From: Anaerolineales bacterium
GTDB taxonomy: Bacteria; Chloroflexota; Anaerolineae; Anaerolineales; UBA11858
Direction of reading: 5' to 3'
Length of the DNA: 64,000 nucleotides
Assembly: GCA_028278545.1 (NCBI GenBank)
Contig: JANQED010000151.1
Span: 35,146-99,145 of the forward strand
Below are positions 1 through 8,878 of this stretch, piece by piece; positions within the stretch are counted from its first letter, which is position 1; each line of letters begins with the position of its first letter. Below the pieces are notes generated by a model that made no database searches, was not told the DNA's origin, and was given only the letters and a program-made list of their open reading frames with translations. The translations under genes were made by a program, and so were the position numbers.

Positions 1-161
1 ACGATGTTGGCGCTGGATGCACCGCCGCGGGCTTCCGGTCCATAAGCCTGGGTCATCACGGCTTCTCTGCCGTCGAAAATAGAGATAGCTTTGCCCACAA
101 TATTCCCGGCCAGTCCCACGCCCTGGCCGCCAAAACCGCCGATTCGGATTTCTGTTCTCAT
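1..161 (-). CDS. 2-oxoacid:ferredoxin oxidoreductase gamma subunit (partial, runs off window start)
   Basis: Reverse-strand translation MRTEIRIGGFGGQGVGLAGNIVGKAISIFDGREAVMTQAYGPEARGGASSANI, typical POR/KOR gamma N-terminus; followed downstream on the same strand by beta, alpha and ferredoxin genes. Confidence 0.9.
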   Translation of the reverse strand, partial: MRTEIRIGGFGGQGVGLAGNIVGKAISIFDGREAVMTQAYGPEARGGASSANI

Positions 162-197
162 GGTGCCCTCCGGGGAGTATCAGGTAAACATGGAGAC

Positions 198-210
198 AAG
201 TAAACAAGTA
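198..210 (+). repeat. Left arm of 13-bp inverted repeat (AAGTAAACAAGTA) flanking the four-helix-bundle gene; lies in degenerate octameric array ~196-231
   Basis: AAGTAAACAAGTA at 198-210 is the exact reverse complement of TACTTGTTTACTT at 774-786; neighbouring units ACAAGTAA/ACAAGTAG/ATGGGTAA/CTGAGTGA. Confidence 0.8.
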
Positions 211-244
211 GATGGGTAACTGAGTGACTGGACATATTTCTCGT

Positions 245-745
245 TTATTCCATTTGGCAATTGATTTCTTCCTCTGAATCATCGGTTGAATATTCTGCAA
301 GTTGTTCTTTTATCGTTCGAACACCATACTCCTTGTGCCCGCTGCGTTGTTTCCGTACGTAAGACATGAAGCCGTTTAAGGTTGCTTCTGCCTGACGAGC
401 AATTTTGTACACTTCTTCAAAGTAATCTTGTTCTATATAATCTAAAACGCGAGCGTTGATGAGATGAGCTATGGTTTCATTAATCTCCCCACGGGCTATT
501 GAATAGAACCTCAGACTGTCGAGGTAATGGTAACGGCCATATCCTTCTGCTATGTTTGCCGTAATGCTTTTCGATGAACGTCGAATCTGGGCTGCTAAAT
601 CGTACTTCTCCTCCGGTGGTAACATTTTGGCGACTTCGTGTGCCTTGACAACCAAATCCAGCGCCAGTTTGAAGCAATCCAAATCTTCAAATCCTCGCTT
701 CCCAGGTTGACTTGGTGATTTGTACTCAGCACTTTGTAGTTCCAT
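245..745 (-). CDS. Four helix bundle protein (23S rRNA intervening-sequence protein-like family)
   Basis: FEDLDCFKLALDLVVKAHEVAKMLP...AAQIRRSSKSITANIAEGYGRYHYLDSLRFYSIARGEINE is the hallmark pattern of the TIGR02436-type four-helix-bundle family. Confidence 0.88.
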   Translation of the reverse strand: MELQSAEYKSPSQPGKRGFEDLDCFKLALDLVVKAHEVAKMLPPEEKYDLAAQIRRSSKSITANIAEGYGRYHYLDSLRFYSIARGEINETIAHLINARVLDYIEQDYFEEVYKIARQAEATLNGFMSYVRKQRSGHKEYGVRTIKEQLAEYSTDDSEEEINCQME

Positions 746-773
746 CGTTTCCTTGCTACTTGTATACCCTATT

Positions 774-786
774 TACTTGTTTACTT
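774..786 (-). repeat. Right arm of 13-bp inverted repeat, in degenerate repeat array ~751-800
   Basis: TACTTGTTTACTT 774-786 matches reverse complement of 198-210; array runs into the last codons and stop of the beta-subunit gene. Confidence 0.8.
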
Positions 787-1616
787 CACTCGTTTACTTT
801 CACACACTCAAAAATGGGTCTATCCCTTTCAACAAATTCCCCAATGTAGATGGGCTTGTCTTCACGAAGATCAATGCTGAGCACGTCCAAATCGACTTCG
901 CCGTTGTCGATGAGCAGACAGCGTTCACGGTAGAGTTCCATCTCTTCGAGGCCATCGGGTATATCATTTGATTTACCAAAACCGATCGGGCAGGGAGAGA
1001 GCACCTCGATGAAGTTGAAACCGGGGCGCGTGAAGGAAGCCAGGATGTCTTGTTTTAGCTGGCGGACATGCAGCGTTGTCCAACGGGAGACGTAATTTGC
1101 CCCCGAGGCCCCAACTAGGCTGGGCAGATTGAAGGGCTGCTCCGGGTTGCCGTATGGGGCGGTCGTACCGCGAGCGGTATAAGGCGTGGTGGGGCCCACC
1201 TGACCGCCGGTCATGCCATAATTGAAGTTGTTGACACAGACGACTTTGATGTCCACGTTGCGCCGGGCGGCATGGATTAAGTGGTTGCCGCCAATCGCAG
1301 CCAGGTCGCCGTCGCCGCTAAAGACGGTCACCATCAGATCGGGGTTGGCTAATTTCAGGCCGGTGGCAAAAGGAATCGCACGTCCGTGGGTGCTGTGATA
1401 GGAGTCCAGGTCCATATACCCGGCCACACGCCCGGTACAGCCAATCCCAGAGACAACGACATGGTTATCAACGGGGATGCCAGATTCCAGGATCGCCGCG
1501 GCATAGCAGCGCATGGCAATACCGATCCCACATCCCGGGCACCAGATATGCGGCATTCGGTCTTCGCGGATGATTTCGTCTAATGGATGTTTATCAACAG
1601 TAGTTGCCTGAGGCAC
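786..1616 (-). CDS. 2-oxoacid:ferredoxin oxidoreductase beta subunit (TPP-binding)
   Basis: MPHIWCPGCGIGIAMRCYAAA...FSGDGDLAAIGGNHLIHAARRNVDIKVVCVNNFNYGMTGGQ; likely GTG start. Confidence 0.93.
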   Translation of the reverse strand: MPQATTVDKHPLDEIIREDRMPHIWCPGCGIGIAMRCYAAAILESGIPVDNHVVVSGIGCTGRVAGYMDLDSYHSTHGRAIPFATGLKLANPDLMVTVFSGDGDLAAIGGNHLIHAARRNVDIKVVCVNNFNYGMTGGQVGPTTPYTARGTTAPYGNPEQPFNLPSLVGASGANYVSRWTTLHVRQLKQDILASFTRPGFNFIEVLSPCPIGFGKSNDIPDGLEEMELYRERCLLIDNGEVDLDVLSIDLREDKPIYIGEFVERDRPIFECVKVNE

Positions 1617-1639
1617 GTGTACCTCCAGAATAATTGTTG

Positions 1640-1783
1640 ATGGTTAATTCTCAATTGCTAGTTGTTAAGTTTTCATTCTGGCTGTAGTGATGCTGGCATT
1701 GATGATGCGAGCCAGTTCGTTTCTCGTAATGATCCGTAACCATTCTCGCCACGGATTTCTCCTGCATTAACCATTCGCAATTG
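1640..1783 (-). pseudogene. Possible decayed four-helix-bundle element remnant between beta and alpha genes
   Basis: Reverse-strand frame reads ...RNPWREWLRIITRNELARIINASITTARMKT* (resembles C-terminal helix of four-helix-bundle proteins); bracketed by 9-bp perfect inverted repeat ATGGTTAAT (1640-1648)/ATTAACCAT (1766-1774), each followed by CAATTG. Confidence 0.45.
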
Positions 1784-2939
1784 ATCGTTGACAATTGGCA
1801 ATTTCTTCTAGAATTGGCTCGGGCGGGATCATCGCGCCTCCGGCGTGATGTACGCCAGTTACGGGTTGGCTGACGAAGCGTTCTACCTCACGGCTGATCT
1901 GTCCCAAATTCATCTCGGCCACGATGAAGGCCTTAGCCTGTTCCCCGAGCGATGTGATTTGCTTCTCCGGGAAGGGCCAGATAGAGATCAAGCGTAACAT
2001 GCCAACCTTGATGCCTTGCTCCCTGGCTTCACGGACGGCCCGACGAGCGGAGCGGGCCGTACAGCCGTAGGAGATCACCACGATCTCGGCGTCATCCAGA
2101 TAAATTTCCTCGGTGCGGATGATCTCATCGGCGTTGCGACGGATCTTCTCTACCAGGCGGGTGACCAGCTTGTGATGGGTGTCGGCATCCATGGCAGGAT
2201 AGCCTAGTTCGTCGTGGGTCAATCCGGTGAAGTGGACGCGGTAGCCTTCTCCGGCATGGGCCATAGCAGGCACGAGATCGTCTTCATCCGGCAGGAAGGC
2301 TTTGTAATCCCCATTATTCCCTGGAGATGATTTTGGGCGTTTGCGATCCCATAGCACGATCTCATCTGCGGCGGGGATTTCCACGCGCTCCATCATATGT
2401 CCAATGACCTCATCGCCGAGCAAGATCACCGGGGTGCGGAAGCGGTCGGCGACGTTGAAGGCCAACACAGTCAGATCGAAAGTCTCTTGAGGCGAAGAGG
2501 GCGCGTAAGCCACGATCTCGTAATCTCCATGGGAGCCCCATTGAGCTTGCATGACATCCGATTGACCGGCCATCGTTGGCAACCCTGTGGAAGGAGAACC
2601 GCGTTGTATATCGATGATCACGCAGGGGGTCTCCAGCATCACCGCCAGACCTAAGTTCTCCATCATCAAGCTCAGGCCCGGCCCAGAAGTAGCCGTCATT
2701 GACCGGGCACCCGCTGCCGAGGCACCTATGATGGCGGCCATGCTGGCAAGTTCGTCTTCCATCTGTATGAAGGTCCCCCCAACTTTTGGCAATCGGTAAG
2801 CGAGATGTTCGGCTACTTCGGTGGAAGGGGTGATGGGATAACCGGCGAAGAAGTTGCAGCCTGCCGCGAGGGCACCTTCCGCGCAGGCATGGTCGCCGTG
2901 CATGAAGTATTTACCAGTGCGCACTCTGGCATCGTTCAT
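1767..2939 (-). CDS. 2-oxoacid:ferredoxin oxidoreductase alpha subunit
   Basis: FAGYPITPSTEVAEHLAYRLP...QMEDELASMAAIIGASAAGARSMTATSGPGLSLMMENLGLA; adjacent to beta, gamma and ferredoxin. Confidence 0.94.
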   Translation of the reverse strand: MNDARVRTGKYFMHGDHACAEGALAAGCNFFAGYPITPSTEVAEHLAYRLPKVGGTFIQMEDELASMAAIIGASAAGARSMTATSGPGLSLMMENLGLAVMLETPCVIIDIQRGSPSTGLPTMAGQSDVMQAQWGSHGDYEIVAYAPSSPQETFDLTVLAFNVADRFRTPVILLGDEVIGHMMERVEIPAADEIVLWDRKRPKSSPGNNGDYKAFLPDEDDLVPAMAHAGEGYRVHFTGLTHDELGYPAMDADTHHKLVTRLVEKIRRNADEIIRTEEIYLDDAEIVVISYGCTARSARRAVREAREQGIKVGMLRLISIWPFPEKQITSLGEQAKAFIVAEMNLGQISREVERFVSQPVTGVHHAGGAMIPPEPILEEIANCQRSIANG

Positions 2940-3217
2940 TGTTCTACCTCGAGGGTGTAGATGGCAAACTCCGGGCAGACCATGGTGCAGAATTCGCAGT
3001 TGACGCAGGCGCTTTCCATATCAGCCACAATCTCAGGGTAGTGATATCCCTTGGCATTGGTGCCGGGGGATTCTTTCAGCACTTGTTTGGGGCAGAAGTG
3101 AATGCACAGATTGCACCCTTTGCAGCGCTCTGGGATCAAAAATACCTCTCCGAGAGGCAGTTTCACTTCATCAAGGTCAATCGGGGTTCGTGCAAAGACT
3201 CTCATAAGTCGCTCCAC
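2936..3217 (-). CDS. 2x[4Fe-4S] ferredoxin / oxidoreductase delta subunit
   Basis: CKGCNLCIHFCPKQ and CVNCEFCTMVCPEF motifs; overlaps start of alpha gene. Confidence 0.92.
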   Translation of the reverse strand: MERLMRVFARTPIDLDEVKLPLGEVFLIPERCKGCNLCIHFCPKQVLKESPGTNAKGYHYPEIVADMESACVNCEFCTMVCPEFAIYTLEVEQ

Positions 3218-3641
3218 GATGATCGGATAGATTAATTGGTAAAATTACATTAATCCTATTTATTATACTTGCATTGCCATGAGTTTCATTTGATATGTGA
3301 TGAATCTCACGCCTTTTGCATGTATTAAGTCATAGTCTCCGTAGTCAGGCTCGATTCATATCCCCAGCTTAAGTTGTGCAGGAATTGTCCGCTCTGTCTC
3401 AACCCCCAATCGTCAAATTCTTCACGTAAAACGGCCACCGGATTGGCAATAGGTCTCTGCTGATCGAGGGCCATGGAGCTGTTCCAGTTTGACAAAGAAA
3501 AGATTACAATAAGTTCAATCTTTCACTTACTCACTGCATTGTTATAGCAGGTAGTGCCAGGGCGATTTTGAATATTGTGCTAGAATAACCTTATCCATTC
3601 ATCACTTCTCAAGTTCCCATATGTGGGAGGGGAGGTTCCCG

Positions 3642-5375
3642 GTGAAATTAAGCAAATGCCTTTCTTTGTTCTTGATTGGATTGTTGGCTGTCGTCATCCC
3701 AACAAGCGCGGCTTTCGCCGCTGCTCCAGGACAGGATGAGCCAGAGACTCCTGAAGAGATTGTTCAGGTGGTGCTGGTTTTGGATGTTTCCAAAAGTATG
3801 AACGAGCCGATACTCTCTGATGATCTCCCTGAAGAGTTGTTGGCGCTGTCTGACCAGATCAATGCCATCCAGGACGATCCGGAGTTGCAACAGATCGATG
3901 ATCAGATCAATGAGATCTGGAATGACCCTGAGGTGGTTGCAGCTCGCGAGGCTTGGCAGGAGACCGTCGATGTACTAAACGCCTGGGTCATTGAAAAGGA
4001 GTACGGGGAGAGTCAGGAAGCGATTATGGCCGATATTGGTGGCGCGCTAGCAGCCCTGAACTGCAATCCCACGTTCGCCTTCCCGATAGCCACTGCTATG
4101 ACGCTCGATGAGGTCGATTATTGGATCGAGCAATCGTGCGCCGGGGCAGGCATAGGCTTTGACGATAAGCAAAACCTGCGCGATATGGTTCCCTATCTCG
4201 GCGATCCAGAGTTTGCGCCGCTTCAACAGACCAGTGATGATGCTTATCAAGTCTATTTTGATGCCCTCGATGCCCGTAATTATAACGAGATCGTTGGACA
4301 GCGCGAACAATGGATTGAAGATGCGAATCTGGCTTTGTTCACCGAGGAATTCGATACCATGATCCTCGACCTTGGGATTCCCCGCAAGCTAGACCTCGCC
4401 AAGCTGGCTGCCAAGACATTACTAGACCTCTCTCGGCTAGACAGCGTTGCCGGTAGGCGAATCTCGATCGTCGGTCTGGTGAGATTCTCTTCGGACTACG
4501 TATTGCTGCAGTCGTTGACCGATGACCTGGATGTGATTGAGAACAAAATCAATGTCTTGGAGCCGCTGGCTATGACGAATATCTATGGTGGCCTGGATGA
4601 AGCGCTGAAGGAATTGGAGCGGGACAGCGATCCCACCCAGCCAATCGTGATCATCCTGCTCAGCGATGGGCACATCACTGTTGGGCCAAGTTCTGAACAG
4701 GTTTTGACGGATATCCCGCCTCGCGCGGAGGAATTGGGCGCGACCATCTGCACGGTGGGCATTGGGCCTACGGAGGCCCATGTCGATTGGCCGCTGCTCA
4801 GGAGTTTGGCCGAGGAGACAGAGGGTGAATACCTCTTCGCCGAAAAGGGTGAGGAATTGGTGAACTTCTTCATCGCCTGCCGCCAGGAACAACTCGGAGA
4901 AGTCACACAGTTTACCGGTTATGTGGGCCCCGGCCAACCATCAGCAGTGGACCCAATCACGGTAGGCAGCAACGTTTGTGAACTTAGCCTGGCGCTGAAC
5001 TTCGTCACTGGTGGCCCCCAGCTCGATATCGTTGATCCCACTGGAACGCCTATCGAAGTTGGCTATCCGGGCTTCACCCTACAGTTGGGGAATAACCTCA
5101 CACTCTATACCCTGCTGACTCCCCTTGAGGGCGAGTGGGAGGTCACGGTGAACAGTGGCGATGCGCCCGATGAAGATGTATTCTACAATATCGTGATTAC
5201 ATCGAACGAATGTCAATATACGCCTACGCCGGAAGTGACTCCGACACCCAGCCCGACCCGCACCCCCCTGCCCGAACCCAGCGTTTTCGATCAGGCTACT
5301 CCCATCCTCCCGCTGGTTGTTCTGGTGATTGTGGTGATGGGCGTGTTCATTGTGATCACGCTCCGGAGAAGATAA
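3642..5375 (+). CDS. Secreted/membrane-anchored vWA domain protein with large insertion after the MIDAS motif
   Basis: Signal peptide, DVSKSMNEPI (DxSxS), T(N)IYGGLDEAL, IILLSDGHIT, C-terminal TM helix + RRR; GTG start with GGAGG just upstream. Confidence 0.85.
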   Translation: MKLSKCLSLFLIGLLAVVIPTSAAFAAAPGQDEPETPEEIVQVVLVLDVSKSMNEPILSDDLPEELLALSDQINAIQDDPELQQIDDQINEIWNDPEVVAAREAWQETVDVLNAWVIEKEYGESQEAIMADIGGALAALNCNPTFAFPIATAMTLDEVDYWIEQSCAGAGIGFDDKQNLRDMVPYLGDPEFAPLQQTSDDAYQVYFDALDARNYNEIVGQREQWIEDANLALFTEEFDTMILDLGIPRKLDLAKLAAKTLLDLSRLDSVAGRRISIVGLVRFSSDYVLLQSLTDDLDVIENKINVLEPLAMTNIYGGLDEALKELERDSDPTQPIVIILLSDGHITVGPSSEQVLTDIPPRAEELGATICTVGIGPTEAHVDWPLLRSLAEETEGEYLFAEKGEELVNFFIACRQEQLGEVTQFTGYVGPGQPSAVDPITVGSNVCELSLALNFVTGGPQLDIVDPTGTPIEVGYPGFTLQLGNNLTLYTLLTPLEGEWEVTVNSGDAPDEDVFYNIVITSNECQYTPTPEVTPTPSPTRTPLPEPSVFDQATPILPLVVLVIVVMGVFIVITLRRR

Positions 5376-5402
5376 GCTGTTCTATAGCGGAGGTATTCAT
5401 AA

Positions 5403-5440
5403 AAAACTGGGTGTGAGAAGCACTTCTCACACCCAGTTTT
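5403..5440 (+). terminator. Strong hairpin AAAACTGGGTGTGAGAAG/CTTCTCACACCCAGTTTT
   Basis: 18-bp perfect inverted repeat with terminal T-run, directly after vWA gene. Confidence 0.85.
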
Positions 5441-5488
5441 CATGTAAGGAGGTATACTTGGTCATCACCACTATCAAGGAGAAAATGA

Positions 5489-5686
5489 ATGTCAGATCAT
5501 AAAGCCAGTTGTGTACATTGCGGACGCACCAGTGAGCAGGTGCCGCTGCTCTCGATCACTTTCCAGAGCGATCAATATTGGATTTGCCCGCAGCACTTGC
5601 CCGTCTTGATCCATAAACCGCAAATGTTGGTTGGAAAGCTGCCCGGTGTAGAAAACTTGAAAGCCGAGGGGCATGACCATCACTAG
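5489..5686 (+). CDS. Small Cys/His protein, putative metal-binding
   Basis: VHCGRTSEQ...[11 protein letters not shown]...GHDHH; conserved-looking CxxC...CxxH spacing; SD-like sequence upstream. Confidence 0.6.
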   Translation: MSDHKASCVHCGRTSEQVPLLSITFQSDQYWICPQHLPVLIHKPQMLVGKLPGVENLKAEGHDHH

Positions 5687-5712
5687 GGGTCAAGAGCACG
5701 CCCAAGGGAGAT

Positions 5713-6150
5713 ATGGATAATCGAAAAGCGGCAATGGCCCCCCAGAAGCGTATTGCCCTGGTCGCCCACGACAATCAAAAAGATGACCTTTTAGAGTGGG
5801 CACACTACAACCGCGCTTTGTTATCCGGCCATCAACTTTATGCCACCGGCACGACTGGCGGCGTTCTCGAAGGTGAACTGGATTTAACGGTCAACAAGCT
5901 GCTCAGCGGCCCCCTGGGAGGGGATCAGCAAATGGGCGCTAAGATAGCCGAAGGGGAGATCGATATCTTGATCTTTTTCTGGGACCCATTGGAAGCACAG
6001 CCTCATGATCCAGATGTCAAGGCCCTGTTGCGCATGGCCCAGGTCTGGAATATCCCTGTGGCGACCAATCGCGCTTCAGCGGATTTCATCGTTTCGTCAC
6101 CACTGATGGGGGAGGCTTACGACAGACGCTTGCCAGGGTATAAACGCTAA
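5713..6150 (+). CDS. mgsA: Methylglyoxal synthase
   Basis: [20 protein letters not shown]...[11 protein letters not shown]...[43 protein letters not shown]. Confidence 0.95.
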   Translation: MDNRKAAMAPQKRIALVAHDNQKDDLLEWAHYNRALLSGHQLYATGTTGGVLEGELDLTVNKLLSGPLGGDQQMGAKIAEGEIDILIFFWDPLEAQPHDPDVKALLRMAQVWNIPVATNRASADFIVSSPLMGEAYDRRLPGYKR

Positions 6151-6184
6151 TCTCAGCGAGACCTTTCTTTAGAGAAATGCTCTG

Positions 6185-6218
6185 ACACCGTGGGCGATAC
6201 CTGGGCCGACGGTGTTTT
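6185..6218 (+). terminator. Hairpin ACACCGT/ACGGTGT + TTTT
   Basis: Inverted repeat followed by T-run after mgsA. Confidence 0.6.
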
Positions 6219-6347
6219 CGTGGTGGCATCTTCTACAACTGCTGACAATTGAGGTTGGACTTGTTCAAAATAGCGCGCCCCTAGATTCAGGTGGAGCGTA
6301 GAATAGGAAGTTCCACTTCTTCCCAGTGTTTTGAAAAGATAAAGTGT

Positions 6348-6962
6348 CTATATTTCTGTATTCTGCAAGAAAAGTTCCTGAAATCTTACAGCCAATTCGC
6401 CTCTTATCTCAGATGGGGTTGCGAATGTGGCACTCAACCGACGGCGCAGGTTTTCGCGCCCGTAATAGAGGCGCGATTTGACAATGCCGAGGGAACACCC
6501 CATGATGCCCGCAATGTCGTCGATCACCAGTGAGTTGTAGTAATACAGCACAATCACAACCCGTTGGTAGAATTCCAAACCTTCAAGGGCGTTAATCAAT
6601 TCTTGCTGTGGTTCCTTTTTTCTTGTTTTCGAGCGGGGAGATGGGCCTTTTGGATTCCGGTGGCGCCAATCCAACGAAAGAGGCCAACGCCGTCGTCGTT
6701 TTACACAGGCATAGGACAGCCTGACCACCTCACGATAGAGCCAAGACTTCAAAGGATGCGATGGCTGCAAAGAGTGGATGCTTCGATTCAACCTGAGGAA
6801 GCATTCTTGGAGGACCTTTTCGGCCGAGTCGTGGTCACAGGTGATGGCCAGGGCAGTTCGATAGATATCGAGGTGGTGATGATCGTAGAGTTCTCCTAAA
6901 GCCTCCAGATCGCCCTCCCTAATCCGCAGGATTAGTTTTCCATCTTCTGTTATGGTTGTCAT
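6348..6962 (-). CDS. RNA polymerase sigma factor, ECF/sigma-70 family
   Basis: LGELYDHHHLDIYRTALAITCDHDSAEKVLQECFLRL...LEGLEFYQRVVIVLYYYNSLVIDDIAGIMGCSLGIVKSRLYYGRENLRRRL. Confidence 0.85.
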   Translation of the reverse strand: MTTITEDGKLILRIREGDLEALGELYDHHHLDIYRTALAITCDHDSAEKVLQECFLRLNRSIHSLQPSHPLKSWLYREVVRLSYACVKRRRRWPLSLDWRHRNPKGPSPRSKTRKKEPQQELINALEGLEFYQRVVIVLYYYNSLVIDDIAGIMGCSLGIVKSRLYYGRENLRRRLSATFATPSEIRGELAVRFQELFLQNTEI

Positions 6963-7128
6963 GACGCATCCCTGTTTATGTGTGTGGCGTTTAAGGTGAC
7001 AACTGTTGCCTCCATAAATGATATTCGTGAGCCATGCGTCTTGACACGACCCCCTGGTGTTGTTTGGTGCCCCTCTTGAGTAGGGTATGGAGCTGAAATT
7101 GCCCCAAATTTCCCCATAATTCTCCCCC

Positions 7129-7220
7129 AGACTTCGGAAGTCTTCAGAATTGTTATGAAAACAATACTATTTTGATCTCTCCACTATTTGATTAGGAGCG
7201 GCTCATAGACTTCCGAAGTC
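7129..7220. repeat. Pair of quasi-palindromes AGACTTCGGAAGTCT (7129-7143) and AGACTTCCGAAGTC (7207-7220), inverted relative to each other
   Basis: Direct reading; located 3' of the 7231-8805 hydrolase gene. Confidence 0.7.
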
Positions 7221-7230
7221 GGTCATTTGT

Positions 7231-8805
7231 CTATCTAAAATCTGGCGCGCTTTCCTGCTCCAGGCATGATGCGTCCGGCTCGTTCATTGGGTCATTGATG
7301 AACTGCAATCCGATGTCCAATCCGCACAGGTTGTCGCGCATTACACCATGTCCGTTAGCGGGGAACTCATAGAAATAGCTGCGGCCCAGGGTTTCGGCAG
7401 CCAACTGACTCCATGAAGGTGGCGTGATGGGATCATACCGCCCGGCGAATACCAGCGTCGGTACGTCACTGGCGACAGGAGTATGGTCGATTGGATCGGC
7501 GATCCCCGATTGCCAGTTCTCGCATACCATGACTTCGTGAGGGGGCCAGGAGTTCCATTCCAGGATTTGAGAGGGCAGACCCTCCCTGAGAGCCTGACTC
7601 TCGCTTTCGTCTTCGAAGGGGAGCTGTTCCCGGCATTGGAAAGAGTGGAATACACCGTAAGCGATAGAGTCGGCCTCTTGGTGGTACGAATAGAGCCATT
7701 CCATGCGGCTGACATCCCCCTGACTGGCCTCGTAAATATATTGGGGGATGTCGGGAATTTGGCTAACGATATAGAAGAGCAGATAGACGGTGTCCAAAAA
7801 AACATTCCCGTCTATATACATGGTCGCGTTGGCGTGTTCATAGCTTATGGGAATCGGGTTGGCATTGAGGCTATCGATCGCCTGATAGAAGACGTTCTCT
7901 AAGTTTGGGTATTTGGCATTGCACTCGGGGTTTGCGGCGCAGTCGTCGAAAATAGCTTCGAAAGCGCGCACGGCGTTGGCGGCGAACTGGCCGTGATAAT
8001 TGATCTGCGGCGGGTAAACCGCGTCGATGATTGCGCTGCGCACACCCTCCGGGAAATAGCGTAGGGTGTACAGGATCAGCCGCGTGCCGTAGGAGGTGCC
8101 GTACAGATTGACCTGCTCATACCCTAATGCGATGCGCAGGTCGTTGAGGTCGGCGGCGTTGGTGGCTGTGCTGTAGGTTTCCAGGTCGATCCCCTCGGCG
8201 ATGAGGTTGTCATGGCAGTTCATATAGAAGTCTACTAGGCTAGATTTACGCTCTTCAGCGCTGACCTGCTCTTCCGCCAGGCGCCAATTCAGCCTGGTTT
8301 GCCCAGGGCAAAAAAGATATGGAACGCTGTATTTTGCGCCGCGCTGGTTGTACATGATGTAATCGCGCTCTTTGATGATCTCCGTGCCGCCGTCACGCAT
8401 ATAGCGGAGGTAGTTGTCCAGGTGGTTGGCTCCACCGCCGCCAGAAATATAGATCACCGGGTCGGGTTTGGGGTCGGGGCTGGTGCTTTTGATAATCACC
8501 ACGTGCAGCTTGACGGTCGCTCCTTCAGGGTTGGCGCGGTCCTCAGGGACGATCAAATAGCCGCACTCCATCTCATATTGGTACGCGTCGTTGAAACGGC
8601 AGGTGACCGGCTCGAAGACTGGATATGCCGATTTATCTTCAGAATGCTCAACTGTGACCACTTCCGTTGGCGAGTTGGTGGGGGTTTGAGTTTCCGTAGG
8701 CTGGGCGGACTCCGTCGGGGTTGGCGCGTGGATCTCGGTGGGGACACAGCCTCCGAAGTAGATCAAGGCGGTAAGGACCAGGCTGATTGATTGCATTCTG
8801 CGCAT
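7231..8805 (-). CDS. Secreted alpha/beta hydrolase (TAP-like C-terminus) lipoprotein
   Basis: Lipobox LIYFGGC, Pro/Thr linker, VIYISGGGGANHLD, NLYGTSYGTRLILYTLRYFP nucleophile elbow, VPTLVFAGRYDPITPPSW. Confidence 0.87.
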   Translation of the reverse strand: MRRMQSISLVLTALIYFGGCVPTEIHAPTPTESAQPTETQTPTNSPTEVVTVEHSEDKSAYPVFEPVTCRFNDAYQYEMECGYLIVPEDRANPEGATVKLHVVIIKSTSPDPKPDPVIYISGGGGANHLDNYLRYMRDGGTEIIKERDYIMYNQRGAKYSVPYLFCPGQTRLNWRLAEEQVSAEERKSSLVDFYMNCHDNLIAEGIDLETYSTATNAADLNDLRIALGYEQVNLYGTSYGTRLILYTLRYFPEGVRSAIIDAVYPPQINYHGQFAANAVRAFEAIFDDCAANPECNAKYPNLENVFYQAIDSLNANPIPISYEHANATMYIDGNVFLDTVYLLFYIVSQIPDIPQYIYEASQGDVSRMEWLYSYHQEADSIAYGVFHSFQCREQLPFEDESESQALREGLPSQILEWNSWPPHEVMVCENWQSGIADPIDHTPVASDVPTLVFAGRYDPITPPSWSQLAAETLGRSYFYEFPANGHGVMRDNLCGLDIGLQFINDPMNEPDASCLEQESAPDFR

Positions 8806-8878
8806 GGATGGTCTCCTATGATTTGTGATGAAGGCGCATTGGGAAGATTATGCCCGGTGAGAGAGCATAGCCCAGGTG

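Noticed and set aside
720-971. Plus-strand ORF of 83 aa overlapping the repeat array and the beta-subunit gene
   Set aside because: Antisense to a well-supported gene and through the repeat array; no plausible start context.
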